The position numbers and the translations under genes were made by a program. This document shows, in pieces, positions 9,260-19,364 of a stretch of 64,000 bases of DNA; position 1 is the first letter of the stretch, and every line of letters begins with the position of its first letter. This DNA comes from Aureimonas sp. AU12. GTDB taxonomy: Bacteria; Pseudomonadota; Alphaproteobacteria; Rhizobiales; Rhizobiaceae. The stretch lies in the NCBI RefSeq assembly GCF_001463705.1, contig NZ_BBWH01000027.1, positions 1 through 64,000 on the forward strand, written 5' to 3'. The notes below the pieces were generated by a model. That model worked only from the letters and a program-made list of their open reading frames with translations. It searched no databases and was not told where the DNA came from.

Positions 9260-10894
9260 ATGAGCGAGCATTTCATCGGGATCGACGTCGGCACGGGCAG
9301 CGCCCGCGCCGGCCTGTTCGATGCGACCGGCCGGCTTCTGGCGGTCGCCAAGCGCCCCATCCGCATGTGGCGCGAGGCCGGCGACATCGTCGAGCAGTCG
9401 TCCGAAGACATCTGGGAGGCGATCACGGCCTGCGTGCGCGAGGCGCTGGCCAGCGCCGCCGTTCCCGCGTTGAGCGTGCGCGGCGTCGGGTTCGACGCGA
9501 CCTGTTCGCTCGTGGTGCTGGACGGCGAGGCCCGGCCGCTCCCCGTCGGCCCGAGCGGCGATCCCGCGCGCAACATCGTCGTCTGGATGGACCACCGGGC
9601 GATGGCTCAGGCCGATCGCATCAACGCCATCGGCCACCCCGTCCTCGACTATGTCGGCGGCACGATCTCGCCGGAAATGGAAACGCCCAAACTGCTCTGG
9701 CTGAAGGAGCATCAGCCCTACACCTTCGCCAAGGCGGCCCATTTCTTCGATCTGGCCGACTACCTGACCTTCCGTGCCACCGGCGCCACCGAGCGCTCGG
9801 TCTGCACGGTGACCTGCAAGTGGACCTATCTGGCGCATGAGGGCCGCTGGGACCCCAGCTATTTCGAGGCGATCGGGCTCGGCGACCTCACCGACGACGG
9901 GTTCGCCCGCATCGGTTCGCGCGTCGTCGACATCGCGACGCCGCTGGGTCGGGGGCTGACGCCGCAGGCCGCCGACGAACTCGGCCTCGAAGCCGGTACG
10001 CCGGTCGGCGCCTCGCTCATCGACGCGCATGCTGGTGGCGTTGGAACGCTGGGCGCTTTGAGCGCGTCCGGCACCGCGGGCGACCCGACCAGCGAGTTGG
10101 CACTGATCATGGGCACCTCGCTCTGCTCGATGGCGCTGACGCGCGAGCCGGTCTTCGTCGATGGCGTCTGGGGCCCGTATTTCGGGGCGCTGCTGCCGGG
10201 CACCTGGCTCCTCGAAGGCGGCCAGTCCGCCTATGGCGCGGCGCTCGACCATATCATCGCGCTCCATCCTGCCTATCCCGCGGCGCTCGCCGGCGCCAAG
10301 GCGGAGGGGGCGACGATCTTCGACCGGCTGGAGGCCAATGCCGCGCGGCTGGCCGGATCGATCGAGGCGGCGGCAATCCTTACCGAACGCCTGCACGTCG
10401 TGCCCGAGCTCCTCGGCAACCGCGCCCCGGAGGCCGATCCGCACGCGACCGGCGTCATCGCCGGGCTGACGCTGGCATCCGACGAGGACGACCTGACGCG
10501 CCTCTTCGTCGCGACGCTCTGCGGCCTCTGCTACGGCACGCGCCAGATCATCGAGGCCAACCGCGAGAAGGGCGTCATCGTCGAGACGATCGTCGTCTCC
10601 GGCGGCGCCTCGCGATCGCAGCTCCTGCGCCGCATTCTCGCCGATGCCACGGGACTGAAGGTGACGCTGCCCGAGACGGACGAGCCGGTGCTGCTCGGCG
10701 CGGCCATGCTCGGCGCCGTCGCGTCAGGCCACTATCCCGACCTGAAGGACGCGGCGGCCGGCATGTGCCGGCAGGGCGCGACGATCGAGCCGATGGCGGA
10801 GGCGAGCGCGTTCCACGCCCGAAAATACGAGGCGTTCCGCATCCTGCAGCAGGGGGAACGGCGCATCCGCGCCCTGTTCGCGCCCTCGGCCTGA
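9260..10894 (+). CDS. FGGY-family pentulose kinase, probably D-ribulokinase
   Basis: 544 residues, full length for FGGY kinases. The N-terminal phosphate-binding loop reads GIDVGTGSARAGLFD; the C-terminal ATP-binding region includes IVVSGGASRSQLLRRILAD. It belongs to the pentulose kinase branch that accepts D-ribulose. With the dehydrogenase 15 nt upstream it would complete ribitol to D-ribulose to D-ribulose 5-phosphate. Substrate assignment rests on neighbours. It is the last gene of the operon and converges on the SH3-domain gene with only 22 nt between stops. Confidence 0.85.
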   Translation: MSEHFIGIDVGTGSARAGLFDATGRLLAVAKRPIRMWREAGDIVEQSSEDIWEAITACVREALASAAVPALSVRGVGFDATCSLVVLDGEARPLPVGPSGDPARNIVVWMDHRAMAQADRINAIGHPVLDYVGGTISPEMETPKLLWLKEHQPYTFAKAAHFFDLADYLTFRATGATERSVCTVTCKWTYLAHEGRWDPSYFEAIGLGDLTDDGFARIGSRVVDIATPLGRGLTPQAADELGLEAGTPVGASLIDAHAGGVGTLGALSASGTAGDPTSELALIMGTSLCSMALTREPVFVDGVWGPYFGALLPGTWLLEGGQSAYGAALDHIIALHPAYPAALAGAKAEGATIFDRLEANAARLAGSIEAAAILTERLHVVPELLGNRAPEADPHATGVIAGLTLASDEDDLTRLFVATLCGLCYGTRQIIEANREKGVIVETIVVSGGASRSQLLRRILADATGLKVTLPETDEPVLLGAAMLGAVASGHYPDLKDAAAGMCRQGATIEPMAEASAFHARKYEAFRILQQGERRIRALFAPSA

Positions 10895-10916
10895 TCGCGT
10901 TCCGGCGCCGGCGCCG

Positions 10917-11666
10917 TCAGCGGCGCGCTTCGGGAATGGCGCCGCGCGGCACCGGATGGCTCGCCCTCGGCTGCGCCTCCGCCGCGCGGGTCGGCGGGGC
11001 CGGCGCCACCGTGGTCTCGGCCTTGATCCAGCCGGTGAAGATGCCGGCCTCGACGCGCCGCCACGAGCCGTCGTGGCCGGTGATGCGGAAGGGAAGGCCC
11101 GCTTCCAGCGTTACCCAGACCGGCGCCACGGCGGACGGCTCGCGGTAGAGCGAAGTCCGCTCACGGGTGACGCTGCGGCCCGCGGCGGGTGTCGCGGTGG
11201 CCGGCGCACCGGCGCCGACCGCGGCACTCGGACGCGCGGCAACGTTGCTCTCGCGCCGGGTCGGCACCGCCGGGGCGACCGGCGGCGGAGCGGCGATCGA
11301 GGCTGTGCGCGGTGACGGGGCCGCGAGCGAGGCCATGCGTTGGGGTGGTGACGACACAGGGCGCGGAGGCGGCGACACCGCGCTTCGCTCGGGACGCGCG
11401 ACCGGCAGAACCGGCGTCGTCGATCCCGTCCGTTCGACCCGCTCGCGAGCCGATGCGGGCGTCGCCGATGCCTGCGTCCGAGAAGCGGGGCGCGAGTGTG
11501 GCTCGCCGAGAAGGCTTGCGAGGCTCGGCGCATAGCGCGACAGGGTTGCGCGCTGGGGCTCGAGCGCCATCCCGCCGATTGCGACGAGACCCATGGCCCA
11601 CCAGATCCATCCGATCCGGCGCTGCGGCTTGGGCGGCGCCTTCCGGCTCGGCTTGCGCTTGGTCAT
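10917..11666 (-). CDS. Membrane-anchored SH3-domain protein
   Basis: 249 residues in three parts: a Lys/Arg-rich cytoplasmic start (MTKRKPSRKAPPKPQRR), one transmembrane segment (about 19-36, IGWIWWAMGLVAIGG) and a long Pro/Ala/Ser-rich linker (~40-165). The C-terminal bacterial SH3 domain (RTSLYREPSAVAPVW...GSWRRVEAGIFTGWIKAE) follows. The topology puts the SH3 domain in the periplasm, where such domains often bind cell wall. The exact role is unknown. It is monocistronic and convergent with the ribitol operon. Confidence 0.75.
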   Translation of the reverse strand: MTKRKPSRKAPPKPQRRIGWIWWAMGLVAIGGMALEPQRATLSRYAPSLASLLGEPHSRPASRTQASATPASARERVERTGSTTPVLPVARPERSAVSPPPRPVSSPPQRMASLAAPSPRTASIAAPPPVAPAVPTRRESNVAARPSAAVGAGAPATATPAAGRSVTRERTSLYREPSAVAPVWVTLEAGLPFRITGHDGSWRRVEAGIFTGWIKAETTVAPAPPTRAAEAQPRASHPVPRGAIPEARR

Positions 11667-12045
11667 GGAGGGTCCCGCTCGTCCTGATGAAGAGAACGCC
11701 GCAGAAATTGGGCCCGTAAGGTGGATATCCTCTTAATCCCGCTTCTCGACGGAGGCGCCGAAGGGCATGCGCGCAAGACGGTCTCAGGCTCTCGCGCTGC
11801 CTTCGGTCCCACGCGCGCGAGGCGCATTCCGTCACCGAAGGCATGTCGACGACCAAGGCGGCAAACGCATCGTGCCGAACGCGCCCGTGCTCGCTCGGCC
11901 GGTGCGAACCGCCGCGTTCGCTCGGCCATGCGGACCCGATCCTCTGTCATTTAGCTGGCGACGGAATTCGAAGCCGTTCGCACCGTGTGCGTTGCGTCAA
12001 AACGGATCGCGCGTCCGTATATCCAAGCCATCTCGGAGAACTCGC
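11667..12045. other. Divergent intergenic region with no recognised feature
   Basis: 379 bp between the SH3 gene (minus) and the 65-residue gene (plus). Open frames here are Arg-rich and look like GC-driven noise. The last ~60 bp carry TCGGAGAA as a ribosome-binding site for the plus-strand gene. No operator, RNA or repeat is recognised. Confidence 0.4.
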
Positions 12046-12243
12046 ATGGACAACGACGTCGTCAGCCGGATCGCATTTGCTGTTCAGACCGAAGGCATGA
12101 GCCGCCGTGAGGCGCAGAGCATCGTGCGCTCGGTTCTCTCGGAACTCCAGCCGGGGGACCGGATCACGCCTCAGCTTCGCATCGATCCTCGCGGCACTCT
12201 CGTCTCGCAGGCGCCGACGCGACCGGTTTCGCACGGCGCCTGA
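12046..12243 (+). CDS. Small hypothetical protein (65 aa)
   Basis: Starts MDNDVVSRIAFAVQTEGMSR with TCGGAGAA 7-14 nt upstream. It is predicted soluble, has no membrane segment or signal, and its first half looks helical (SRREAQSIVRSVLSELQ). I do not recognise the family. It ends at a bidirectional hairpin shared with the convergent peptide gene. Support comes from amino-acid composition and the ribosome-binding site only. Confidence 0.5.
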   Translation: MDNDVVSRIAFAVQTEGMSRREAQSIVRSVLSELQPGDRITPQLRIDPRGTLVSQAPTRPVSHGA

Positions 12244-12285
12244 TCGGCGGGAAACGACGGTTCCCACGAGTTCGGCGTGAGCGCG

Positions 12286-12312
12286 GGCGGGGCCGGCTCG
12301 GTCCGCCCCGCC
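12286..12312. terminator. Bidirectional hairpin between two small convergent genes
   Basis: An 8-bp all-GC stem (GGCGGGGC / GCCCCGCC) with an 11-base loop lies between the stops at 12243 (plus) and 12349 (minus). Its position suits a shared terminator. Confidence 0.5.
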
Positions 12313-12348
12313 GAGCTGCGGTCGGGCGACGAGGCCCTGCGGTTTTGC

Positions 12349-12438
12349 TCAGGCGACCATCACCACGACGAAGGGAACCGCGAAGACCAGCATCGCGGCC
12401 ATGATGCCGAGCGAGGGGGAGGGCTTGCTCCTGTGCAT
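12349..12438 (-). CDS. Tiny single-pass membrane peptide (29 aa)
   Basis: The peptide has a short basic N-terminus (MHRSKPSPS) followed by a hydrophobic segment ending at the C-terminus (GIMAAMLVFAVPFVVVMVA). This is the usual build of small alphaproteobacterial membrane peptides. AGGACAG lies about 11 nt before the ATG. A perfect CtrA-type box is 47 nt upstream. No homologue is recognised and no function is proposed. The gene call rests on composition, context and the box. Confidence 0.5.
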   Translation of the reverse strand: MHRSKPSPSLGIMAAMLVFAVPFVVVMVA

Positions 12439-12483
12439 GGGGGCGTCTCTGTCCTGTTTCGGGCGTCCAGGGTCGGCCGGTCG

Positions 12484-12504
12484 GGTTAACGACCGGTTAA
12501 CGAC
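12484..12504. promoter_or_regulatory. CtrA-type box / 11-bp direct repeat
   Basis: GGTTAACGAC occurs twice, 11 bp apart (12484-12493 and 12495-12504). This yields TTAA-N7-TTAAC at 12486-12501, the full CtrA consensus, readable on both strands. It lies 47 nt upstream of the 29-residue membrane peptide (minus) and about 217 nt upstream of rsgA (plus). Confidence 0.6.
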
Positions 12505-12720
12505 GCGCGTTGACGAAGTCTCAACCCCGTCGAGACGCCGTGCTCCGGTGCGACCAAGCGCGAGCGTATGTCGGGCAACCCGCGCATCCGGTGCTGGCGT
12601 CGGCTGCGGAACCCTGTAGGGTCCGGCCGACGCCGGGCGGGCGAGGGGACACGAGACGTGCCCGTTGCCTGGCTCGTCTCCGCAGGGCCTCGTTCGAGGT
12701 CCGCCCTCACTAGGTCCGCC

Positions 12721-13752
12721 ATGATCGAACGCACCGAACCCGATGCCCGTCGTCTTCTCGATCTCGGCTGGTCCGGCTTCTTCGAGGAGCAGGTGGCGGA
12801 GGACGAGGCGCAGGCCCGTCCCGCCCGCATCACCTCGGTGCATCGCACGCGCATGGGCGCGCTCACGCTGGACGGTCCGGTCGAGCCGGTGCTGCCGCAT
12901 CATGCGAGGACGAGCGAGTTCGCGGTCGGGGACTTCGTCCTGCTCGAGCCGGGCACCGATCGTCTCCTGCGTCGCCTGGAGCGGCGCTCGGTGGTGGAGC
13001 GGCGCGTCACGGGGTCGCGCGTGCCGCAGCTGGCGGGCGCCAACATCGACACGCTTTTCATCGCCACGTCCTGCAACGCCGACTTCAACGTCGCGCGCCT
13101 CGAGCGTTATCTGGCGCTCGCCAACCAGTCGCGGGCAACGCCCGTCATGCTGCTGACGAAGGGCGACCTCGCCGACGACCCCGCCTCCTTCGAGACGCAG
13201 GCGCGCGCCCTGCAGCGGGACCTCGTCGTGGTGATGCTCAACCCCAAATCGCCCGATGCCGCCGGGCGCCTCGCGCCCTGGTGCGGCCCCGGCCAGACCG
13301 TGGCGCTGATCGGCTCGTCGGGCGTCGGCAAGTCGACGCTGGTGAACACGCTCGCCGGCGCGCCGGAGGACGGGCTGCAGCAGACCGGCTCGATCCGCGA
13401 GAACGACGCGAAAGGCCGGCACACGACGACGGCCCGCTCGCTGCACCCCATGGTCGGCGGTGGCTGGGTGCTCGACACGCCGGGCATGCGCAGCGTTCAG
13501 GTCAGCGACGTCGGGGAGGGGCTCGACACGCTGTTCGCCGAGATCACCGAACTCGCCCCCCTCTGCCGGTTTCGCGACTGCACCCATGCCCACGAGCCCG
13601 GCTGCGCCGTGCAGGCGGCGGTGAAGGCGGGAACCGTCGATCCCTCGCGCGTCGAGCGCTGGCGCAAGCTGCGGGACGAGAACACGGCCAATGCAGAGCC
13701 CGAGACGAAATGGGGCACCGGCGCGCCCGGCGGGCAACGCAGGCGGCGCTGA
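12721..13752 (+). CDS. rsgA: Small-subunit ribosome-maturation GTPase RsgA
   Basis: 343 residues, circularly permuted GTPase: an OB-like N-terminal domain, then G4 (LTKGD, ~145-149), then the P-loop GSSGVGKST (198-206) and G3 DTPGMR (252-257). The C-terminal zinc knuckle uses C282, C287, H289 and C295. RsgA checks 30S subunit maturation and is released by GTP hydrolysis. ATG 12721 gives the family start; the frame stays open upstream but has no family similarity there. It stands alone. Confidence 0.93.
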   Translation: MIERTEPDARRLLDLGWSGFFEEQVAEDEAQARPARITSVHRTRMGALTLDGPVEPVLPHHARTSEFAVGDFVLLEPGTDRLLRRLERRSVVERRVTGSRVPQLAGANIDTLFIATSCNADFNVARLERYLALANQSRATPVMLLTKGDLADDPASFETQARALQRDLVVVMLNPKSPDAAGRLAPWCGPGQTVALIGSSGVGKSTLVNTLAGAPEDGLQQTGSIRENDAKGRHTTTARSLHPMVGGGWVLDTPGMRSVQVSDVGEGLDTLFAEITELAPLCRFRDCTHAHEPGCAVQAAVKAGTVDPSRVERWRKLRDENTANAEPETKWGTGAPGGQRRRR

Positions 13753-13918
13753 AACCGCCCATCCGCAACCCGTCCGGGATGGACTGACGCACGACCGCCC
13801 GCGCGGTTGCGCGCATCATTCTTCATCCGGCCGCTCGCAACTGCGCGCGGGGCAACTATCTGCTGCACGCGTCCGGGGCATCGACCGGCGCTGCAACCGT
13901 TTCCGGGTGATCCCTATC

Positions 13919-15910
<1,992 letters not shown>

Positions 15911-16012
15911 AACCTCAGCCCCGGCCGCGGCGTTGACCCGCGGCTGTCGGCGTCCGGGGCGAGGCCTCACGGCGCCGGCACGCCCGAGCCGCGCTTTTGG
16001 AAAGGCCCGACG

Positions 16013-16702
16013 ATGCCCGATCTGTCCTGGCGGCGGCTGCGGCGCGACTACCTGACGACCGTCACCGTGCTGCGGCTGGTGCCGGTCGGCGTGGTGATCG
16101 CCACCGGCATCGTCGCCACGGGCTGGACGCATGCGCTGCTCAGCGAGCACCGCGATCTCGTGGTTCACACGCACGAGGTCATCACCATCACCAAGGACGT
16201 CCTCATCGGCCTCGACGACGCCGAGACGGGACAGCGCGGCTATCTTCTTAGCAGCGACCGGCGCTATCTCGACCCCTACGAAAAGGCGCAGGCGCGTCTG
16301 GCCAACCTTCGCCCCGAGCTGGCGGCGAAGGTCTCCGACAATCCCGCGCAAGAGAGTCGGATCCAGCTTCTGGACGTGCTGATCGATCGCAAGCTCGGCG
16401 AACTCGCCCAGTCCATCGCGCTTCACGACGCCGAAGGGTTCGAGGCCGCGCGCCGGCAGGAGATCGCGATGATGGAGCGCGCGACGATGGACGAGATCCG
16501 CGAGGATATCGGCGAGATCACCGAAGGCGAGAAGGCGCTGCTGGCGATCCGTACCGCCAAGGTCGATGACGACGAGCATCGCGTGCGCGTCGTGGCCGTG
16601 CTGCTCGGCCTCGCCTCCTTCCTCACCCGCGCCGCCGTCGAGATGTACCTGACGCGCAAGGGGCTGGACGTGAGGCCCGTGTCCGGCGACACCGCGGTCT
16701 AG
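16013..16702 (+). CDS. CHASE3 sensory-domain membrane protein without output domain
   Basis: 229 residues: transmembrane segment 1 (about 21-43, VLRLVPVGVVIATGIVATG), periplasmic CHASE3 domain with the typical DDAETGQRGYLLSSD motif (~67-81), transmembrane segment 2 (~190-208), and a ~20-residue cytoplasmic tail. CHASE3 normally sits at the N-terminus of kinases or cyclases; here no output domain follows. It lies 102 nt after the soluble hybrid kinase on the same strand, which makes a split receptor/kinase pair possible. The ligand is unknown. Confidence 0.75.
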   Translation: MPDLSWRRLRRDYLTTVTVLRLVPVGVVIATGIVATGWTHALLSEHRDLVVHTHEVITITKDVLIGLDDAETGQRGYLLSSDRRYLDPYEKAQARLANLRPELAAKVSDNPAQESRIQLLDVLIDRKLGELAQSIALHDAEGFEAARRQEIAMMERATMDEIREDIGEITEGEKALLAIRTAKVDDDEHRVRVVAVLLGLASFLTRAAVEMYLTRKGLDVRPVSGDTAV

Positions 16703-16849
16703 AGCATGCCCGGATGGAGCGGACACGCTTCGTCGTCGGACGATGCGAACGAGACGAGGACGCGCGCCCATCTTGCGCCGGGAGGGCGCCGGGCGGCACA
16801 AGGGGCAGCCCGACTTTGACGCGATGCGACGGGCTGGAAGGAAACGGCG

Positions 16850-17671
16850 ATGACGACTGCGAACTACTATTCGGACATGGGCGGCCTGCCAGGACAGGGC
16901 GAGCTTCTGTCGGGCAAGGCGGTGTTCACCACCGCCTATGCCGTCATTCCGCGCGGCGTGATGAGCGATATCGTCACCAGCGTCCTGCCGCATTGGAGCG
17001 GGACGCGGGCCTGGATCCTGTCGCGCCCGCTCACCGGCTTCGCCGAAACCTTCTCGCAATATCTGATGGAAGTTGCACCCGGCGGCGGCAGCGATCGGCC
17101 CGAACCGAACGCGCTCACGCAGGGCGCGATCTTCGTGGTCGAGGGCGGCCTGACGATCCGGCTCGGCGAGGAGGCGCACGAGCTCGTCGCGGGGTCCTTC
17201 GCCTATCTGCCGGCTGGCCGCGCCTGGCGCTTGCGCAACCATGGCGCGGGGGCGGCGAAGTTTCACTGGATTCGCAAGACCTTTCAGGTGGTCGACGGAC
17301 TGGAAGCGCCCGAGTCGATCTTCGCCCACGAGAGCGAACGCCCGATGGCGGCGATGCCCGGCACGGACGGTCGCTGGGCGACCTCGCGCTTCATCGATCC
17401 CGACGACGTGCGCTACGACATGCACGTCAACATCGTCACCTTCGAGCCCGGCGCGACGATTCCCTTTATGGAAACCCACGTGATGGAGCACGGGCTCTAC
17501 GTGCTGGAAGGCAAGGCGGTCTACCGGCTGAACCGCGACTGGGTGGAGGTCGAGGCCGGCGACTTCATGTGGCTGCGCTCCTTCTGCCCGCAGGCCTGCT
17601 ACGCCGGCGGTCCCGGACGCTTCCGCTACCTTCTCTACAAGGACGTCAACCGCCACACCGCCCTCTGGTAG
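16850..17671 (+). CDS. allE: (S)-ureidoglycine aminohydrolase (bicupin)
   Basis: 273 residues, two cupin domains. The C-terminal one carries the metal site, seen in FMETHVMEHGLYVLEGKAVYRLN (E, H and H ligands), and FMWLRSFCPQACYAGGPGRFRYLLYKDVN is family-typical. It releases ammonia from (S)-ureidoglycine to form (S)-ureidoglycolate in allantoin breakdown and needs Mn2+. No other purine or ureide gene is nearby, so it is an orphan here. Start and length agree with the family. Confidence 0.85.
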   Translation: MTTANYYSDMGGLPGQGELLSGKAVFTTAYAVIPRGVMSDIVTSVLPHWSGTRAWILSRPLTGFAETFSQYLMEVAPGGGSDRPEPNALTQGAIFVVEGGLTIRLGEEAHELVAGSFAYLPAGRAWRLRNHGAGAAKFHWIRKTFQVVDGLEAPESIFAHESERPMAAMPGTDGRWATSRFIDPDDVRYDMHVNIVTFEPGATIPFMETHVMEHGLYVLEGKAVYRLNRDWVEVEAGDFMWLRSFCPQACYAGGPGRFRYLLYKDVNRHTALW

Positions 17672-17942
17672 GGCGGGCGGGATCCGGCGCTCGTTCTTCG
17701 CGCGACGGCGCCGACCGATGTCGCCGGCCGGCGGCTGTTGCCTCCTGCTTCCATCGCGAGTGATGGCCCGCGCCCCATCCACCGATCACGCCGTCGCGAT
17801 GCCGGAAAGGCCGGGCCGGGCCTGACAACCTCGACTTGTCCACAGGCAACTCCCTAGCAATATGGTCAACAATCTATGAAAGTCAGACTGACGATCTGAG
17901 CGGGATGGCGGGTCGGGACTCACGCGAGGGAGGCGTCGCCTC

Positions 17943-18692
17943 ATGTCGGAGCGACTGGCGGTTAGGGCGAGAAGCTCCGATGCAGGCCTGAAGACGAGGG
18001 CCGAGGCGGTGGAAGCCGATGTCTGGGCGCCCTTGGGCTTCCTCGGGGCGACCGAGGCGCACAGCCGGCACTACGATCGCCTCCTAGGTGAGTACGAGGA
18101 TCTCCAGCTCTGCCTCGTCGACGAGACGAACGACGAACTGCTGGCGCTCGCCAACTGCATTCCCGCCCGGTGGGACAAGATAAGCGACCTGCCCAATGAG
18201 GGTTGGGACTGGCTGGTGGAGAGCGGCGGGCGGCGTTTCGGGGCCACCGGAAACGTGCTGGGGGCGCTGGCGATCTCGGTTCCGCCCGGCCAGCGCGGCC
18301 AGGGTCACGCGCAGCGCATGCTGCGGGAGATGAAGGGCCTGTGCGGACGCTACGGCTTCGAGGCACTGATCGCACCCGTCCGCCCCTCCGCCAAATGCCA
18401 TCACGTGCACGAGCCGATGGCCGACTACATCGCCCGGATCGATCCGCTGGGGCGCTGCTTCGACCCTTGGCTACGCAGCCACTATCAAGCCGGTGCGCGG
18501 CTCCTTGGCGTGTGCGCGCGATCGATGGTGGTCGACCAGCACGTGGCGTTCTGGGAAACCTGGGCCGGCCGGCCCTTCGAGACCTCCGGTCTGCACGCGA
18601 TCGACGGCGCATTGGCGCCGGTGCGCATCGACCTCGAATCCGGGTTCGGGCTCTATGAAGAGCCGAACGTCTGGGTCGCCTACGCCCCCTGA
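17943..18692 (+). CDS. GNAT-like acyltransferase, uncharacterised
   Basis: 249 residues. The central stretch LAISVPPGQRGQGHAQRML (~99-117) has the acetyl-CoA pyrophosphate-binding pattern of GNAT motif A (QRGQGHA). The protein is larger than a minimal GNAT domain and its flanks are not recognised; the substrate is unknown. There is no signal or membrane segment. It converges on the Fic-like gene with 24 nt between stops. Confidence 0.6.
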   Translation: MSERLAVRARSSDAGLKTRAEAVEADVWAPLGFLGATEAHSRHYDRLLGEYEDLQLCLVDETNDELLALANCIPARWDKISDLPNEGWDWLVESGGRRFGATGNVLGALAISVPPGQRGQGHAQRMLREMKGLCGRYGFEALIAPVRPSAKCHHVHEPMADYIARIDPLGRCFDPWLRSHYQAGARLLGVCARSMVVDQHVAFWETWAGRPFETSGLHAIDGALAPVRIDLESGFGLYEEPNVWVAYAP

Positions 18693-18716
18693 CCGCGCCG
18701 CCGTTTGGGCCGAGGT

Positions 18717-19154
18717 TCAATGGTGCCGGGCGGCGAGACTGCTGGCGGGCAGCGCGACGAAAGCAGGGAGCCCGACGTCGTCGGCGTCCTGAAGTCGAAG
18801 ATCGTGCCACATGCGCAGTGCGCGAGCGCAGCGCCCGTTGCCATCCGCCAGCGGCTGGCGTGCCAGAAAGCTCCGGACCCACAGATCGACGTCCAGTTCG
18901 AACCTGCCAAGGTCCGCCAAGGGCTCTTCCAACTGCGAGTAGGACGAAGCCTTGAACGACGTCGGGCCGACGGCATGGCGGCAGAACATCGCGATATGCT
19001 GACTGCGGACGGCATCGAGCGCGAACAGCCCGCGATGCGCCGCGATCTCTGCGGTCGTCGGTTGGCGCCAAATGTCGGACTGGCCGAAGCTCCAGGCGAC
19101 GAAATCGTCGACCCACGGGGCGAAGGCACCGGACCTGAACGGCGTCGGCATCAT
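18717..19154 (-). CDS. Fic-like protein with degenerate catalytic motif
   Basis: 145 residues. Residues 99-111 read RQPLADGNGRCAR, matching the Fic motif HxFx(D/E)GNGRxxR except that the catalytic His is Gln100 (codon CAG at 18855-18857) and the following Phe position is Leu. The phosphate-binding GNGR is intact. Active Fic enzymes transfer AMP or other nucleotides to proteins; without His this activity should be lost. No inhibitory (S/T)xxxE(G/N) motif or separate antitoxin is apparent. Starts at 19154 and 19151 are both possible. Confidence 0.55.
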   Translation of the reverse strand: MMPTPFRSGAFAPWVDDFVAWSFGQSDIWRQPTTAEIAAHRGLFALDAVRSQHIAMFCRHAVGPTSFKASSYSQLEEPLADLGRFELDVDLWVRSFLARQPLADGNGRCARALRMWHDLRLQDADDVGLPAFVALPASSLAARHH

Positions 19155-19364
19155 TTGGGCTCCTTTCGGCCGGGCAGGTCGACGCGACCTGAAGTCTGAG
19201 ATCGCATCGATCCGCTGAGGCGAGTGGCAGCGCTTTCGACGCTCTTTGTTCGCCAGTCATGCAACGCCCATCGGCTGCCGGGTGGTGATGCCGACGAATA
19301 CAACCTGTTCAATGGTTGTTCATATCGATCAGGAATACTGACGGCTTGATGGTGGATCGAACAC

